Source: Eubacterium sp. AB3007
GTDB lineage: Bacteria > Bacillota > Clostridia > Peptostreptococcales > Anaerovoracaceae
DNA: 64,000 nucleotides
NCBI RefSeq assembly: GCF_000688015.1
Contig: NZ_JIAD01000001.1
Span: forward strand, 62,001-126,000
Direction of reading: 5' to 3'
Position numbers and translations under genes: made by a program. Below, piece by piece: positions 36,232-44,874 of the stretch. Each line of letters opens with the position of its first letter. Within the stretch, counting starts at the first letter, position 1. The notes beneath the pieces are model-generated. The model was not told the DNA's origin. It was given only the letters and a program-made list of their open reading frames with translations, and made no database searches.

Positions 36232-37230
36232 ATGGAATTGTTCGAAAACTATGAAAGAAGAATAGACGGCATCAACAAGGTCATGGCACAGTACGGTATT
36301 GAGAGCCTGGAAGAGGCGCGCAAGATGTGTCAGGACAGGGGATTTGATCCCTACGAGATCGTGAAGGGCGTGCAGACGATCTGCTTTGAGGACGCTTGCT
36401 GGGCCTATGTGCTGGGCGCTGCCATCGCCATCAAGAAGGGCGCTACCGCAGCGGCTGACGCAGCCAAGGCGATCGGCGAGGGGCTGCAGGCATTCTGTAT
36501 TCCCGGCAGTGTAGCAGACGATCGTAAGGTCGGTATCGGACACGGTAACCTGGCCTCCATGCTTCTGGATGAGGACACCGAGTGCTTCGCCTTCCTGGCA
36601 GGCCACGAGTCCTTCGCGGCGGCAGAGGGTGCCATCGGCATCGCCAACTCCGCCAACAAGGTCCGGACCAAGCCACTGAGAGTCATCCTGAACGGATTGG
36701 GCAAGGATGCCGCCAAGATCATCTCCAGGATCAACGGTTTCACCTATGTGCAGACAGAGTTCGACTTCTTCACAGGCGATCTGAAGATCGTGGAGGAGAA
36801 GGCGTACTCCAACGGAGACCGGGCGAAGGTCAAGTGCTACGGCGCGTTCGACGTGAGAGAAGGCGTGGCGATCATGCACCATGAGAACGTGGATGTTTCC
36901 ATCACCGGAAATTCCACCAATCCAACCCGTTTCCAGCACCCGGTAGCGGGTACATATAAGAAGGAGAGAGTCCTTGAGGGCAAGAAATACTTCTCCGTGG
37001 CATCCGGTGGCGGCACCGGAAGGACCTTGCATCCGGACAACATGGCAGCAGGACCTTCTTCTTACGGCATGACCGACACCATGGGCAGAATGCACTCTGA
37101 CGCGCAGTTCGCCGGCAGTTCCTCCGTCCCCGCGCATGTGGAGATGATGGGCTTCATCGGCATGGGCAACAACCCGATGGTAGGTGCCAGCGTGGCTACC
37201 GCCGTCGCTGTGCAGGAACACTGCAATTAA
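36232..37230 (+). CDS. GGGtGRT protein, function unknown
   Basis: 332 residues from ATG 36232, 8 nt after TAGGAGG (GTG 36223 overlaps that site). The name-giving motif is ASGGGTGRTLHPDNM near residue 265. Other conserved-looking parts are CFEDACWAYVLGAAIAIKKGA, CIPGSVADDRKVGIGHGNLA, FLAGHESFAAAEGAIGIA and the C-terminal GFIGMGNNPMVGASVATAVAV. It has no signal peptide or long membrane helix; the Gly-rich loops suggest nucleotide or cofactor binding, which is inference. It always-adjacent partner here is an IscU-like protein upstream and a small Cys-rich membrane protein downstream. No enzyme activity is known to me for this family. Confidence 0.9.
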   Translation: MELFENYERRIDGINKVMAQYGIESLEEARKMCQDRGFDPYEIVKGVQTICFEDACWAYVLGAAIAIKKGATAAADAAKAIGEGLQAFCIPGSVADDRKVGIGHGNLASMLLDEDTECFAFLAGHESFAAAEGAIGIANSANKVRTKPLRVILNGLGKDAAKIISRINGFTYVQTEFDFFTGDLKIVEEKAYSNGDRAKVKCYGAFDVREGVAIMHHENVDVSITGNSTNPTRFQHPVAGTYKKERVLEGKKYFSVASGGGTGRTLHPDNMAAGPSSYGMTDTMGRMHSDAQFAGSSSVPAHVEMMGFIGMGNNPMVGASVATAVAVQEHCN

Positions 37231-37282
37231 AAGTTGGTGATCCAGCCCTGCTTGCGGAGGGCAGAAGGGAGATGAATCGTCA

Positions 37283-37486
37283 ATGGAATACTTTTTCAGT
37301 CACATCGGATACATCCTGTTGGGCGGTCTGTTCATCGCCGGCATTTGCATCGTGTGGGCTTTTGCGGCCATGAAATGGCATGCGGAGCTGGAAGAGGAAG
37401 GAATCGACCATGTGGCCCACTGCACCAAGGAGGGTTGTGCTGGTTGTTCCTTTATGGCCAAGTGCGGAACAGAGCGCAAGGATTGA
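37283..37486 (+). CDS. Small single-pass membrane protein with a CX4CX2CX5C tail
   Basis: 67 residues. One membrane helix (about 7-30, YILLGGLFIAGICIVWAFAA) is followed by an acidic stretch and a C-terminal HCTKEGCAGCSFMAKCG motif (CX4CX2CX5C) likely to hold an iron-sulfur cluster or metal, resembling FeoB-associated Cys-rich membrane proteins in layout. It is 52 bp after the GGGtGRT gene with AAGGGAG 11 nt before ATG 37283, and a terminator follows at 37508, so it ends this operon. Proposed role: membrane docking or electron/metal transfer for the two upstream proteins (inference). Confidence 0.75.
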   Translation: MEYFFSHIGYILLGGLFIAGICIVWAFAAMKWHAELEEEGIDHVAHCTKEGCAGCSFMAKCGTERKD

Positions 37487-37507
37487 TCCGTTTGAGAAAG
37501 TTAACGA

Positions 37508-37545
37508 GGAGAGGGCTGCTTACACAAAGCAGCTCTCTTTTTGTG
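37508..37545 (+). terminator. Terminator before the his operon
   Basis: GAGAG and CTGCTT, separated by a GG bulge, pair with AAGCAGCTCTC around an ACACA-type loop, followed by TTTTT. Confidence 0.85.
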
Positions 37546-37572
37546 AATGTACGATGGGTTTTTGTAACCCAC

Positions 37573-37608
37573 TTGCAACCTGTGCTTTTCTATGTTAACA
37601 TAGTAAAG
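37573..37608 (+). promoter_or_regulatory. his operon promoter with palindromic operator
   Basis: TTGCAA (37573-37578), 17-nt spacer, TAACAT (37596-37601). Over the -10 lies the perfect 14-bp palindrome CTATGTTAACATAG (37590-37603), which extends with one mismatch pair to 37585-37608 (CTTT and AAAG ends). This is a likely repressor site; no T-box or His leader peptide was found. A TrpR-like HisR/YerC repressor is the best-known candidate in Firmicutes, but its site was not verified here. Confidence 0.75.
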
Positions 37609-37625
37609 TGCGAAAGGAAATAACT

Positions 37626-38747
37626 ATGAAAATCGATAGAAACAGAATGACGAGAGAGGAGAAGACGCAGCTGGAGCTTCACTCCCTCTACCAGAAATAC
37701 GGTTACTCCAGGTTCAAGATGGGCAAGTTCGAGGACTATGATCTGTATGTACGGAACCGGGACTTCATTGCGCAGGAAAGCATCATCACCTTCAGCGATC
37801 GTAGTGGCAAACTGCTGGCGCTGAAACCGGATCTGACGCTCTCCATCGTCAAAAACTACCGCTATCAGCCTGGAATCACCCAGAAGGTTTACTACAGCGA
37901 GAACATCTACCGGGCATCCAAGGTGGACGGCTCTTACCGGGAGTTGACCCAGACAGGGCTGGAGTGCATGGGAGATGTAGGACTTTATGACACCTTTGAG
38001 GTGACCATGATGGCCCTGAAGAGTCTGTCCGCCATCAGCAGCGACTACGTGCTGGAGATCTCGCATATGGGCGTTCTGGCAGATCTGCTCAGCAATCTTG
38101 AGGAAGGTCTGCAGGCACGGCTTCTCAAGTTGATCGGTGAGAAGAACAGCCATGATCTGGAGCGAGTTTGCCAGGAAGAGGGCGTGGCTCTGGAACTTGT
38201 GGAAGCGTTGAAGACAGTAGTCAATACCTACGGGGATTACAGAAAGGTCCTGAAGAAATTCAGTACCCTGCCTCTGGGAGAACGGGGGAAGGAGGCGCTG
38301 CAGCAGCTGTCCGATGTAGTGGGGTTGCTGTCCAGTTATCGGATGACCTCCAAGGTCAATCTGGACTTCTCCATCGTCAACGATCTCACTTACTATAGTG
38401 GTATCCTATTCAAGGGATATATCGCAGGGATCCCACAGGCTGTCCTTTCCGGCGGCCGTTATGACACACTCATGGGCTACATGGGCAAGAAGGGTGGAGC
38501 CATCGGGTTCGGTGTCTATCTGGATGAGTTGGATAGATTGGATCCGGGGAGCCGGGATTACGATGTGGACGTGCTCTTTCAGTACACCCTGGAGGATGAT
38601 CTGCGCCTGATGTACAAAGTCATACGAGAACTGATTCACGGCGGGCAGACTGTTTTGGCAGAGAAAGAGATCCCGGAGAAACTCAAGTACAGAAAACGCA
38701 TCAGATTAGAAGGAAATGAGGTCATCACGGTTGAAGAATATGATTAA
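37626..38747 (+). CDS. hisZ: ATP phosphoribosyltransferase regulatory subunit
   Basis: 373 residues, a catalytically dead histidyl-tRNA-synthetase-like protein that pairs with short HisG for the first step of histidine synthesis and its feedback control. Class II synthetase motifs are visible in degenerate form: ESIITFSDRSGKLLALKPDLTLSIVKNY, YRELTQTGLECMGD, and GGRYDTLMGYMGKKGGAIGFGVYLDEL. ATG 37626 follows AAAGGAAA; the in-frame start at 37608 is less well placed. It is the first gene behind the palindromic promoter and overlaps hisG by 8 bp. Confidence 0.93.
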   Translation: MKIDRNRMTREEKTQLELHSLYQKYGYSRFKMGKFEDYDLYVRNRDFIAQESIITFSDRSGKLLALKPDLTLSIVKNYRYQPGITQKVYYSENIYRASKVDGSYRELTQTGLECMGDVGLYDTFEVTMMALKSLSAISSDYVLEISHMGVLADLLSNLEEGLQARLLKLIGEKNSHDLERVCQEEGVALELVEALKTVVNTYGDYRKVLKKFSTLPLGERGKEALQQLSDVVGLLSSYRMTSKVNLDFSIVNDLTYYSGILFKGYIAGIPQAVLSGGRYDTLMGYMGKKGGAIGFGVYLDELDRLDPGSRDYDVDVLFQYTLEDDLRLMYKVIRELIHGGQTVLAEKEIPEKLKYRKRIRLEGNEVITVEEYD

Positions 38748-39375
38748 CGTAGCGCTGCCGAAGGGCAGACTTGGCAAGAAAGTATATAAGATGTTCGAGG
38801 AGGCCGGTTACGATTGTCCAGAGCTTCTGGAGGATAATCGTAAGCTGATCTTCGAAAACGAGGAGAAGGGGATCCGATTCTTCTGGGTCAAACCCAGCGA
38901 TGTGACCATCTACGTTGAGCGAGGCGCCGCAGACATTGGAATCGCGGGCAAAGACATTTTGCTGGAATACCGGCCGGATGTGTTCGAGGTGCTGGACCTG
39001 CAGATGGGAAAATGCCGCATGGCAGTTGCTGCCCCAAAAGGCTTCCGCTACAACCCGGAGAGGACGCTTCGGGTGGCCACCAAGTTCCCGGGAATCGCCC
39101 GCAGCTTTTATGGAGAGAAGAACCGGGACATCGATATCATCAATCTCCACGGGAGCATAGAACTGGCCCCAATCGTAGGTCTGGCGGACGTGATCGTGGA
39201 TATCGTTGAGACTGGGAAGACTCTGAAGGAGAACGAACTGGAAGTCATCGATACCGTGGTGCCCATCAGCGCCCGGCTCATCGTCAACAAGTCCGGGTTC
39301 CGCTTCAAGACCAAGGCCATCGAGTCTATCCGGGATGCCCTGGCCAGCGCAGTGGAAGGAGGAAACCATGAGTAG
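38740..39375 (+). CDS. hisG: ATP phosphoribosyltransferase, short form
   Basis: 211 residues; joins ATP and PRPP to give phosphoribosyl-ATP. It begins MINVALPKGRLGKKVYKMFEEAG; GAADIGIAGKDILLE and the PRPP loop ETGKTLKENELEVID are present. It lacks the C-terminal regulatory domain of long HisG, which is why HisZ is required, and hisZ is directly upstream. ATG 38740 overlaps the hisZ end; the frame open from 38716 is inside hisZ. Confidence 0.96.
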   Translation: MINVALPKGRLGKKVYKMFEEAGYDCPELLEDNRKLIFENEEKGIRFFWVKPSDVTIYVERGAADIGIAGKDILLEYRPDVFEVLDLQMGKCRMAVAAPKGFRYNPERTLRVATKFPGIARSFYGEKNRDIDIINLHGSIELAPIVGLADVIVDIVETGKTLKENELEVIDTVVPISARLIVNKSGFRFKTKAIESIRDALASAVEGGNHE

Positions 39376-40435
39376 ATTCCTTCACAGCCGTTTTTTGGCT
39401 CTGGATGCGTATACACCAGGAGAGCAGCCCAAGGATACGGTCTATACCAAACTGAACACCAACGAGTCACCTTACCCGCCTGGTCCCAGGACCGTGGAGG
39501 CTGTACAGGATGCCCAACGAGCCAGGAGCCTGCGGCTCTACTGTGATCCGGATGCTACCGCTTTGAAGGATGCTCTGGCAGAACGTTACGACACATCGCG
39601 AAGCAACGTGTTCGTATCCAACGGATCCGATGATATCCTGAACTTCGCGTTCATGGCCTTCGGAGAGCAGGGGGTGAAATACCCGGCGATCTCCTATGGA
39701 TTCTATCCGGTATTCTCCCAGTTGCACGGTCTTGCGGAACACAGGATCCCGCTGAAGGAAGATTTCTCCATTGATCCTGCGGAGTACGCGGGGAACGATG
39801 CGCTGGTCGTCATCGCCAACCCCAATGCTCCGACGGGCATTCCTCTGGAGCTTGAGCAGATCCGGGAGATCCTGGAAGAGAATCCGGATCAGGTGGTGGT
39901 CATCGATGAAGCCTACATTGATTTTGGCGGAGTCTCCTGCGTCCCTCTCACAAAAGAATACGAGAACCTTCTGGTGGTCCAGACCTTCTCTAAATCCAGA
40001 AGTCTGGCGGGAGCTCGGCTGGGGTATGCCATTGCGGCGGCCTCTCTGATCGCAGATCTGGAAACCATCAAATACTCCACCAACCCTTACAATGTCAATA
40101 CCGTGTCGGCAGCAGCGGGGTGTGCGGCTTTGTCCGAGGAGTCCTATTATCAGGAGAACTGCCGAAAGATCCAGGAGACCCGTGAGAGGGCGGCTGCGCG
40201 GCTTTCGGAACTGGGATTTCGTGTGATCCCCTCGGTTTCTAACTTCCTGTTCGTAAGCACAGATAGGATCGGCGGGAAGGAACTCTATGAGAAACTGAAA
40301 GATCGTCATATACTCATAAGACACTTTGACAATCCGGCCATCAGTGAGTACAATAGAATCACAATAGGTACTGATGAGGAAATGGAGATCCTCTTTGCGG
40401 GCATTGAGGAGATCCTCGGAAAGGAGTGGGTATGA
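39368..40435 (+). CDS. hisC: Histidinol-phosphate aminotransferase
   Basis: 355 residues; PLP enzyme that transfers an amino group from glutamate to imidazole-acetol phosphate. Motifs: KLNTNESPYPPGP, ANPNAPTG, VVIDEAYIDFGG and the PLP-lysine region TFSKSRSLAGARLGYAIA. ATG 39368 overlaps hisG by 8 bp with GGAAGGAGG upstream. In most clostridial operons hisD sits between hisG and hisC; here it is absent and the two genes overlap. Confidence 0.95.
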   Translation: MSRFLHSRFLALDAYTPGEQPKDTVYTKLNTNESPYPPGPRTVEAVQDAQRARSLRLYCDPDATALKDALAERYDTSRSNVFVSNGSDDILNFAFMAFGEQGVKYPAISYGFYPVFSQLHGLAEHRIPLKEDFSIDPAEYAGNDALVVIANPNAPTGIPLELEQIREILEENPDQVVVIDEAYIDFGGVSCVPLTKEYENLLVVQTFSKSRSLAGARLGYAIAAASLIADLETIKYSTNPYNVNTVSAAAGCAALSEESYYQENCRKIQETRERAAARLSELGFRVIPSVSNFLFVSTDRIGGKELYEKLKDRHILIRHFDNPAISEYNRITIGTDEEMEILFAGIEEILGKEWV

Positions 40436-41019
40436 GACGGGGAAAGATAGAGCGGGCGACCGCGGAAACACAGATCAAGCTCATGCTGGAACTGGATGGT
40501 GAGGGGAAATACGATGTGGACACGGGATGCGGATTCCTGAACCACATGCTGGAGCTCTTCACAAGACACGGCAGGTTTGATCTGGCGATCCGTTGCCAGG
40601 GAGACACCCACGTGGATTACCACCACACCGTGGAGGATGTGGGAATCGCGCTGGGGCGCGCGTTCACACAGGCGATGGGAGACAAGCGTGGCATCCGCCG
40701 CTACGGCGATATCGTGCTCCCTATGGATGAGACCCTGATGATCTGCGCGGTGGATATTTCCGGTAGAGACTACCTGGGGTTTGACGTACAGATTCCAACG
40801 GAGAAGGTGGGGGATTTGGACACCGAACTGGTGAAGGAGTTCTTCCTGGGGTTTGTGCGCAATGCCGGGGTGACCCTGCATTTCAAGCAACTGGCAGGAG
40901 AGAACACCCATCACATCATCGAGGGGATGTTCAAGGCGTTTGGACGAGCCATGGGTCAGGCGGTTGCAATTGATGAACAATTCAAAAACCAAATACCATC
41001 GACGAAAGGTGTGATATAA
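40432..41019 (+). CDS. hisB: Imidazoleglycerol-phosphate dehydratase
   Basis: 195 residues, monofunctional. Duplicated metal-binding His motifs: GFLNHMLELFTRHGRFDL, THVDYHHTVEDVGIALG and the later ENTHHIIEGMFKAFGRAM. It dehydrates imidazole-glycerol phosphate with Mn2+. ATG 40432 overlaps the hisC stop (ATGA), 5 nt after AAGGAG. Confidence 0.97.
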   Translation: MRRGKIERATAETQIKLMLELDGEGKYDVDTGCGFLNHMLELFTRHGRFDLAIRCQGDTHVDYHHTVEDVGIALGRAFTQAMGDKRGIRRYGDIVLPMDETLMICAVDISGRDYLGFDVQIPTEKVGDLDTELVKEFFLGFVRNAGVTLHFKQLAGENTHHIIEGMFKAFGRAMGQAVAIDEQFKNQIPSTKGVI

Positions 41020-41642
41020 TGATAGCGATAGTGGATTACGGCGTGGGTAATATCTTTTCCCTGTCCAGTTCTCTGCGGGCGATCCACGAGGAGGTGGAAC
41101 TGGTCAGTGATCCGGCCAGGCTCCGAGAGGCAGATAAGATCATTCTGCCGGGAGTAGGCGCGTTTGCGGATGCTGCTCGGAAACTGAAGGAGTCAGGTCT
41201 GGAGGAGGTCCTTCTCGAGAAGTGCAGGCAGGGGACTCCTCTTCTGGGGATCTGTCTGGGAATGCAACTGTTATTCGAGGAGAGCCATGAGTACGGGGTG
41301 ACCCCGGGTCTTGGGCTTGTGAAGGGCAAGGTGGTCTCCATGGTGCCTGTCGTACCGGAGAACTACAAGGTCCCACACATCGGATGGAACGAGCTCCATT
41401 TCCCAAAGGATAAGGAGAAGAGCCCGCTTTTCCGGTATGTGGAAGAGGGGAGCCACGTGTACTTTGTCCACTCGTTCTATGGGACGGAGTGTGAGGCATC
41501 GACGATCGCTACCACAGAATACGGTGCGGAGTTGACAGCAGCGGTCCAACATGGTAATGTTTTTGGTGTTCAGTTCCACCCTGAGAAGAGCAGTGTGGTG
41601 GGGCAGAAGATCCTGAAAGCATTTTGTGAGATGGGAGGATAA
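41019..41642 (+). CDS. hisH: Imidazole glycerol phosphate synthase, glutamine amidotransferase subunit
   Basis: 207 residues, class I amidotransferase: IVDYGVGNIFS start, nucleophile Cys in LLGICLGMQLLFEES, His and Glu in GVQFHPEKSS. It supplies ammonia to HisF. ATG 41019 shares its A with the hisB stop (TAATG). Confidence 0.97.
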   Translation: MIAIVDYGVGNIFSLSSSLRAIHEEVELVSDPARLREADKIILPGVGAFADAARKLKESGLEEVLLEKCRQGTPLLGICLGMQLLFEESHEYGVTPGLGLVKGKVVSMVPVVPENYKVPHIGWNELHFPKDKEKSPLFRYVEEGSHVYFVHSFYGTECEASTIATTEYGAELTAAVQHGNVFGVQFHPEKSSVVGQKILKAFCEMGG

Positions 41643-41644
41643 CG

Positions 41645-42367
41645 ATGAAGATTTTTCCGGCGATTGACCTGAAGGACGGACAGGTCGTAAGACTGCTGAA
41701 AGGCGATTACAACAAGATGACTGTGTACGCAGAGGATCCACTGGAGGTGGCGGAGGAATTCCAGGAAGCCGGTGCGGAGTATTTGCACGTGGTGGATCTG
41801 GATGGCGCAATTGACGGAAACACTCCCAACTTTGCGGCAGTCAGGGACATCATCGAGGGAACAGATCTGAAGGTTGAGATCGGCGGAGGCATCAGAAACG
41901 AGGAAATCGTCGTTGATTATGCACAGATCGGCGCCCTGCGTGTCATCATCGGGACTATGGCCATCAAGGATCCTGAATTCACTTCCAGAATGATCCGTAA
42001 GCACGGCAAAAACGTTGCGGTGGGCGTTGATATCGCTGATGGCAAGGTGGCCATCGAGGGTTGGACCAACGTAACAGACACCACTACGGACGAGATGTTC
42101 AGCAACCTGATCGATGAAGGGGTCAGAACGATTATCTGTACGGATATTGCCAAAGATGGCGCCATGGAAGGAACCAACGTGGAGCTCTACCGGAAACTGG
42201 TGGAGGAGTACGGTGGTTATGTGGATATCATCGCATCCGGGGGGATCTCCTCACTGGAGGATCTGGATCGGATCGCAGAGATCGGCGTGCCGGGTGCGAT
42301 CATCGGCAAGGCGCTCTACACAGGAGCACTGGATCTGGCAGAAGTCATAGAGAGATATAAGGATTAG
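41645..42367 (+). CDS. hisA: Phosphoribosylformimino-5-aminoimidazole carboxamide ribotide isomerase
   Basis: 240 residues, TIM barrel: [19 protein letters not shown] with the catalytic Asp, [27 protein letters not shown], and the second catalytic Asp in [15 protein letters not shown]. It isomerises ProFAR to PRFAR, the HisF substrate. It starts 2 bp after hisH with GGGAGG. Confidence 0.97.
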   Translation: MKIFPAIDLKDGQVVRLLKGDYNKMTVYAEDPLEVAEEFQEAGAEYLHVVDLDGAIDGNTPNFAAVRDIIEGTDLKVEIGGGIRNEEIVVDYAQIGALRVIIGTMAIKDPEFTSRMIRKHGKNVAVGVDIADGKVAIEGWTNVTDTTTDEMFSNLIDEGVRTIICTDIAKDGAMEGTNVELYRKLVEEYGGYVDIIASGGISSLEDLDRIAEIGVPGAIIGKALYTGALDLAEVIERYKD

Positions 42368-42369
42368 AT

Positions 42370-43128
42370 ATGATCACGAAGAGAATCATACCGTGTCTTG
42401 ACGTGCGTGATGGACGTGTGGTCAAGGGCGTGAATTTTGAGGGGCTCCAGGACGTATCTTCGCCTGTAGAGCTTGGGAAGTATTACAGCGATAATGGGGC
42501 GGATGAGCTGGTGTTCTACGACATCACCGCCTCCAGTGAAGGACGCAAACTCTTTACAGAGATCCTCACCGAGGTGGCCTCTACCATCTTTATCCCCTTG
42601 ACAGTAGGAGGCGGGATCAACACATTAGAGGATTTTGACCGGGTGCTGAAGTGCGGCGCGGACAAGGTTTCCGTCAATTCCGGAGCCATTCGGGATCCGG
42701 AACTGATTGGAAGGGCAGCCAAACGCTACGGTGATCAGTGTGTCGTTCTGTCCGTGGATGTGAAGAGGGTGGATGGTCGGTTTACCGTGTTCGCCAAGGG
42801 CGGCAGGGAGAACACCGGCATCGATGCCATCGAGTGGATTCGACGGGGAGAAGCAAACGGTGCCGGGGAGATCGTGGTGAACAGCATCGATACCGATGGT
42901 GTCAAGCGCGGATTCGATATCGAGATGCTGAAGGCGGTGTGTGATGTGGTGAAGGTGCCGGTCATTGCCTCTGGTGGAGCAGGCTCCATCGAAGATTTCA
43001 AGGAACTGTTTCGCGAGATTCCGGATATCGACGCGGGATTGGCCGCTTCCATCTTCCACTTCGGAGAGGTGGCGATTCCGGACCTGAAGAGAGAGTTGGC
43101 GGCAGAAGGAGTGAATGTTAGAAGATGA
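42370..43128 (+). CDS. hisF: Imidazole glycerol phosphate synthase, cyclase subunit
   Basis: 252 residues, TIM barrel: [20 protein letters not shown] with the catalytic Asp, [25 protein letters not shown], and the second catalytic Asp in [17 protein letters not shown]; the GGAGSIEDF phosphate loop is near the end. With HisH it makes imidazole-glycerol phosphate and AICAR. It is 2 bp after hisA and overlaps hisI by ATGA. Confidence 0.97.
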   Translation: MITKRIIPCLDVRDGRVVKGVNFEGLQDVSSPVELGKYYSDNGADELVFYDITASSEGRKLFTEILTEVASTIFIPLTVGGGINTLEDFDRVLKCGADKVSVNSGAIRDPELIGRAAKRYGDQCVVLSVDVKRVDGRFTVFAKGGRENTGIDAIEWIRRGEANGAGEIVVNSIDTDGVKRGFDIEMLKAVCDVVKVPVIASGGAGSIEDFKELFREIPDIDAGLAASIFHFGEVAIPDLKRELAAEGVNVRR

Positions 43129-43781
43129 TCAATATAGAGGAACTGAAATTTGATGACCGGGGACTGATCCCTGCCATCGTCCAGGACGTACACAGCAAGC
43201 GAGTGCTCACTTTGGCATATATGAATCGCGAGAGCCTTGCGATTACCCTGAAGGAGAAGAAGACCTGCTTCTGGTCAAGGTCCCGGCAGGAACTGTGGCG
43301 AAAGGGAGAGACCTCCGGTAACTACCAGCATGTGGTGAGTATCATTGCAGACTGTGACAGAGATGCGCTGACGGTGCTGGTGGAGAAAGATGGTCCTGCC
43401 TGTCATCTTGGAACGGATTCCTGCTTTGAGTTCCCGGTGGTGGGCGAGGTGGATGTGCCCGCAGATCGGTTTGACCTGGAGACGCTGTACGAGATGTTGC
43501 AGGACCGAAAGGAGAAAATGCCAGAGGGATCCTATACTTCCTACCTCTTCGAGAAAGGGATCGACAAGATCCTGAAGAAGATCGGCGAGGAATCCACAGA
43601 GGTGGTCATCGCAGGCAAGGCGGAGGATCGAGACGAGACGGTCTATGAGATCGCGGATCTGGCTTATCATGTGATGGTGTTGATGGTGCAGATGGGGATT
43701 AGCGTGGAGGATATCCGCAGCGAACTGGAATCCCGTCACATCATCGACCACAAGGTTAAACAGGAGAAAATGACAAAATGA
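43125..43781 (+). CDS. hisIE: Bifunctional phosphoribosyl-AMP cyclohydrolase / phosphoribosyl-ATP pyrophosphatase
   Basis: 218 residues. HisI part (1-110): [35 protein letters not shown] and the zinc Cys residues in [11 protein letters not shown] and [12 protein letters not shown]. HisE part (about 118-205): [28 protein letters not shown] MazG-like helices with EESTEV acidic metal ligands. It carries out steps two and three of the pathway. ATGA overlaps at both ends tie it to hisF and hisK. Confidence 0.96.
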   Translation: MINIEELKFDDRGLIPAIVQDVHSKRVLTLAYMNRESLAITLKEKKTCFWSRSRQELWRKGETSGNYQHVVSIIADCDRDALTVLVEKDGPACHLGTDSCFEFPVVGEVDVPADRFDLETLYEMLQDRKEKMPEGSYTSYLFEKGIDKILKKIGEESTEVVIAGKAEDRDETVYEIADLAYHVMVLMVQMGISVEDIRSELESRHIIDHKVKQEKMTK

Positions 43782-44557
43782 AGATCCTGAACCGGGACTG
43801 CGATTACAACCTGCACACCCACACCTGTTACTGTGACGGGAAGGGAACGCCGGCGGAGATCGCAGTGGAAGCGCGGAAGCTTGGATTTCGGATGCTGGGT
43901 TTCAGCGGGCACGAGTATGCGCCCCATGATCTGGATGCCTGCATGAGTCCCGAGAGCACAAAGCAATACAACCTTGAGATCGAGGAACTGAAGTCACTCT
44001 ACCAGGGAGTGATGGAGATTCATCGCGGCATCGAGCGAGACTATTTCGGAGGACCGAATGGATATACATACGATTATGTAATCGGCTCGGTCCATTACGT
44101 GCAGAAGAACGGGGTATTCATCTGTGTGGATGACACGCCCGAGATACTTGCCGAAGGTGTAGAGAAGCACTACGGCGGTGACTGGATGGCCATGGTGGAG
44201 GATTATTATGCACTGGTGGGCGATGTACGTCGGAAGACCGGGGCGGATATTATCGGGCACCTGGATCTGGTGACCAAGTTCAATCACGACAATCGTTTCT
44301 TTGATGAGAACAGTACCAGATACAAAAAAGCTGCCCTGAGGGCTGTGGCGGCTCTGGCAAAGGACAGGCCGATCTTTGAGATCAATACCGGAGGCATGGC
44401 CCGTGGTTACAGGGACAGGCCATATCCGGCGGATTTCATTCTGGAAGAGATCAGCAGACTGGGATGTCCGGTGATTCTTTCCAGCGACTGCCACGATGGA
44501 AGGAGTCTGGATTTTGGATTCAGAGAGGTTATAGAGCATATGGAGAGGGGCTGTTGA
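43778..44557 (+). CDS. hisK: PHP-type histidinol-phosphatase
   Basis: 259 residues, PHP-domain phosphohydrolase: metal ligands in [52 protein letters not shown] and [14 protein letters not shown]. It removes phosphate from histidinol phosphate, the job of the missing HisB phosphatase domain. It is the last gene of the operon (ATGA overlap with hisIE) and its stop lies inside the terminator stem. Confidence 0.92.
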   Translation: MKILNRDCDYNLHTHTCYCDGKGTPAEIAVEARKLGFRMLGFSGHEYAPHDLDACMSPESTKQYNLEIEELKSLYQGVMEIHRGIERDYFGGPNGYTYDYVIGSVHYVQKNGVFICVDDTPEILAEGVEKHYGGDWMAMVEDYYALVGDVRRKTGADIIGHLDLVTKFNHDNRFFDENSTRYKKAALRAVAALAKDRPIFEINTGGMARGYRDRPYPADFILEEISRLGCPVILSSDCHDGRSLDFGFREVIEHMERGC

Positions 44558-44572
44558 ACAGCCTCTTTTTTC
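44544..44572 (+). terminator. Terminator of the his operon
   Basis: AGAGG and CTGT (GG bulge) pair with ACAGCCTCT around TGA, the hisK stop, then TTTTTT. Confidence 0.8.
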
Positions 44573-44574
44573 GT

Positions 44575-44655
44575 GCATTCTCACGCCAGGTGTAGCTGGA
44601 GAGAATGCCCAAAAAACCAAAAGCCCTCGTTTACGAGAAACAAGGTCTTTTGGTT
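44575..44655. other. Two consecutive hairpins in a 317-bp gap
   Basis: First stem: GCATTCTC (44575-44582) with GAGAATGC (44601-44608), holding an inner CCAG/CTGG stem. Second: AACCAAAAG (44615-44623) with CTTTTGGTT (44647-44655), holding an inner CTCGT/ACGAG stem. A6 at 44611-44616 lies left of the second stem, so it reads as a terminator for leftward transcription although no minus-strand gene is seen. The remaining DNA to 44788 is AT-rich with no supported gene. Confidence 0.6.
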
Positions 44656-44788
44656 GCGATATTTATTTAATTAAGAAAGAACGTTCAAAAGGGGGATTTC
44701 TCCACACCTTTTGACGATTTAATTTTATAACATTTTTTGTATGAATGCAAGTGGTATGTGATATTTTTGTGAAAAAATGTTTTATCGT

Positions 44789-44817
44789 TTGAAAAGTGGT
44801 GTGTATGGTGTTAGAAT
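44789..44817 (+). promoter_or_regulatory. Promoter of the membrane isomerase gene
   Basis: TTGAAA (44789-44794), 17-nt spacer, TAGAAT (44812-44817). The 5' UTR has a small hairpin, GCAGGC (44829-44834) with GCCTGC (44840-44845). Confidence 0.75.
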
Positions 44818-44874
44818 GGTACACAGCGGCAGGCTTTGTGCCTGCGATCATGATAAAAGCGAGGATATAAGGAT

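Noticed and set aside
37545..37626. T-box or His-rich leader peptide before hisZ
   Set aside because: No T-box consensus and no run of His codons; only a palindromic operator is present.
44663..44851. Short minus-strand frame in the 317-bp gap
   Set aside because: AT-rich, no RBS, no motif; overlaps the promoter of the isomerase gene.
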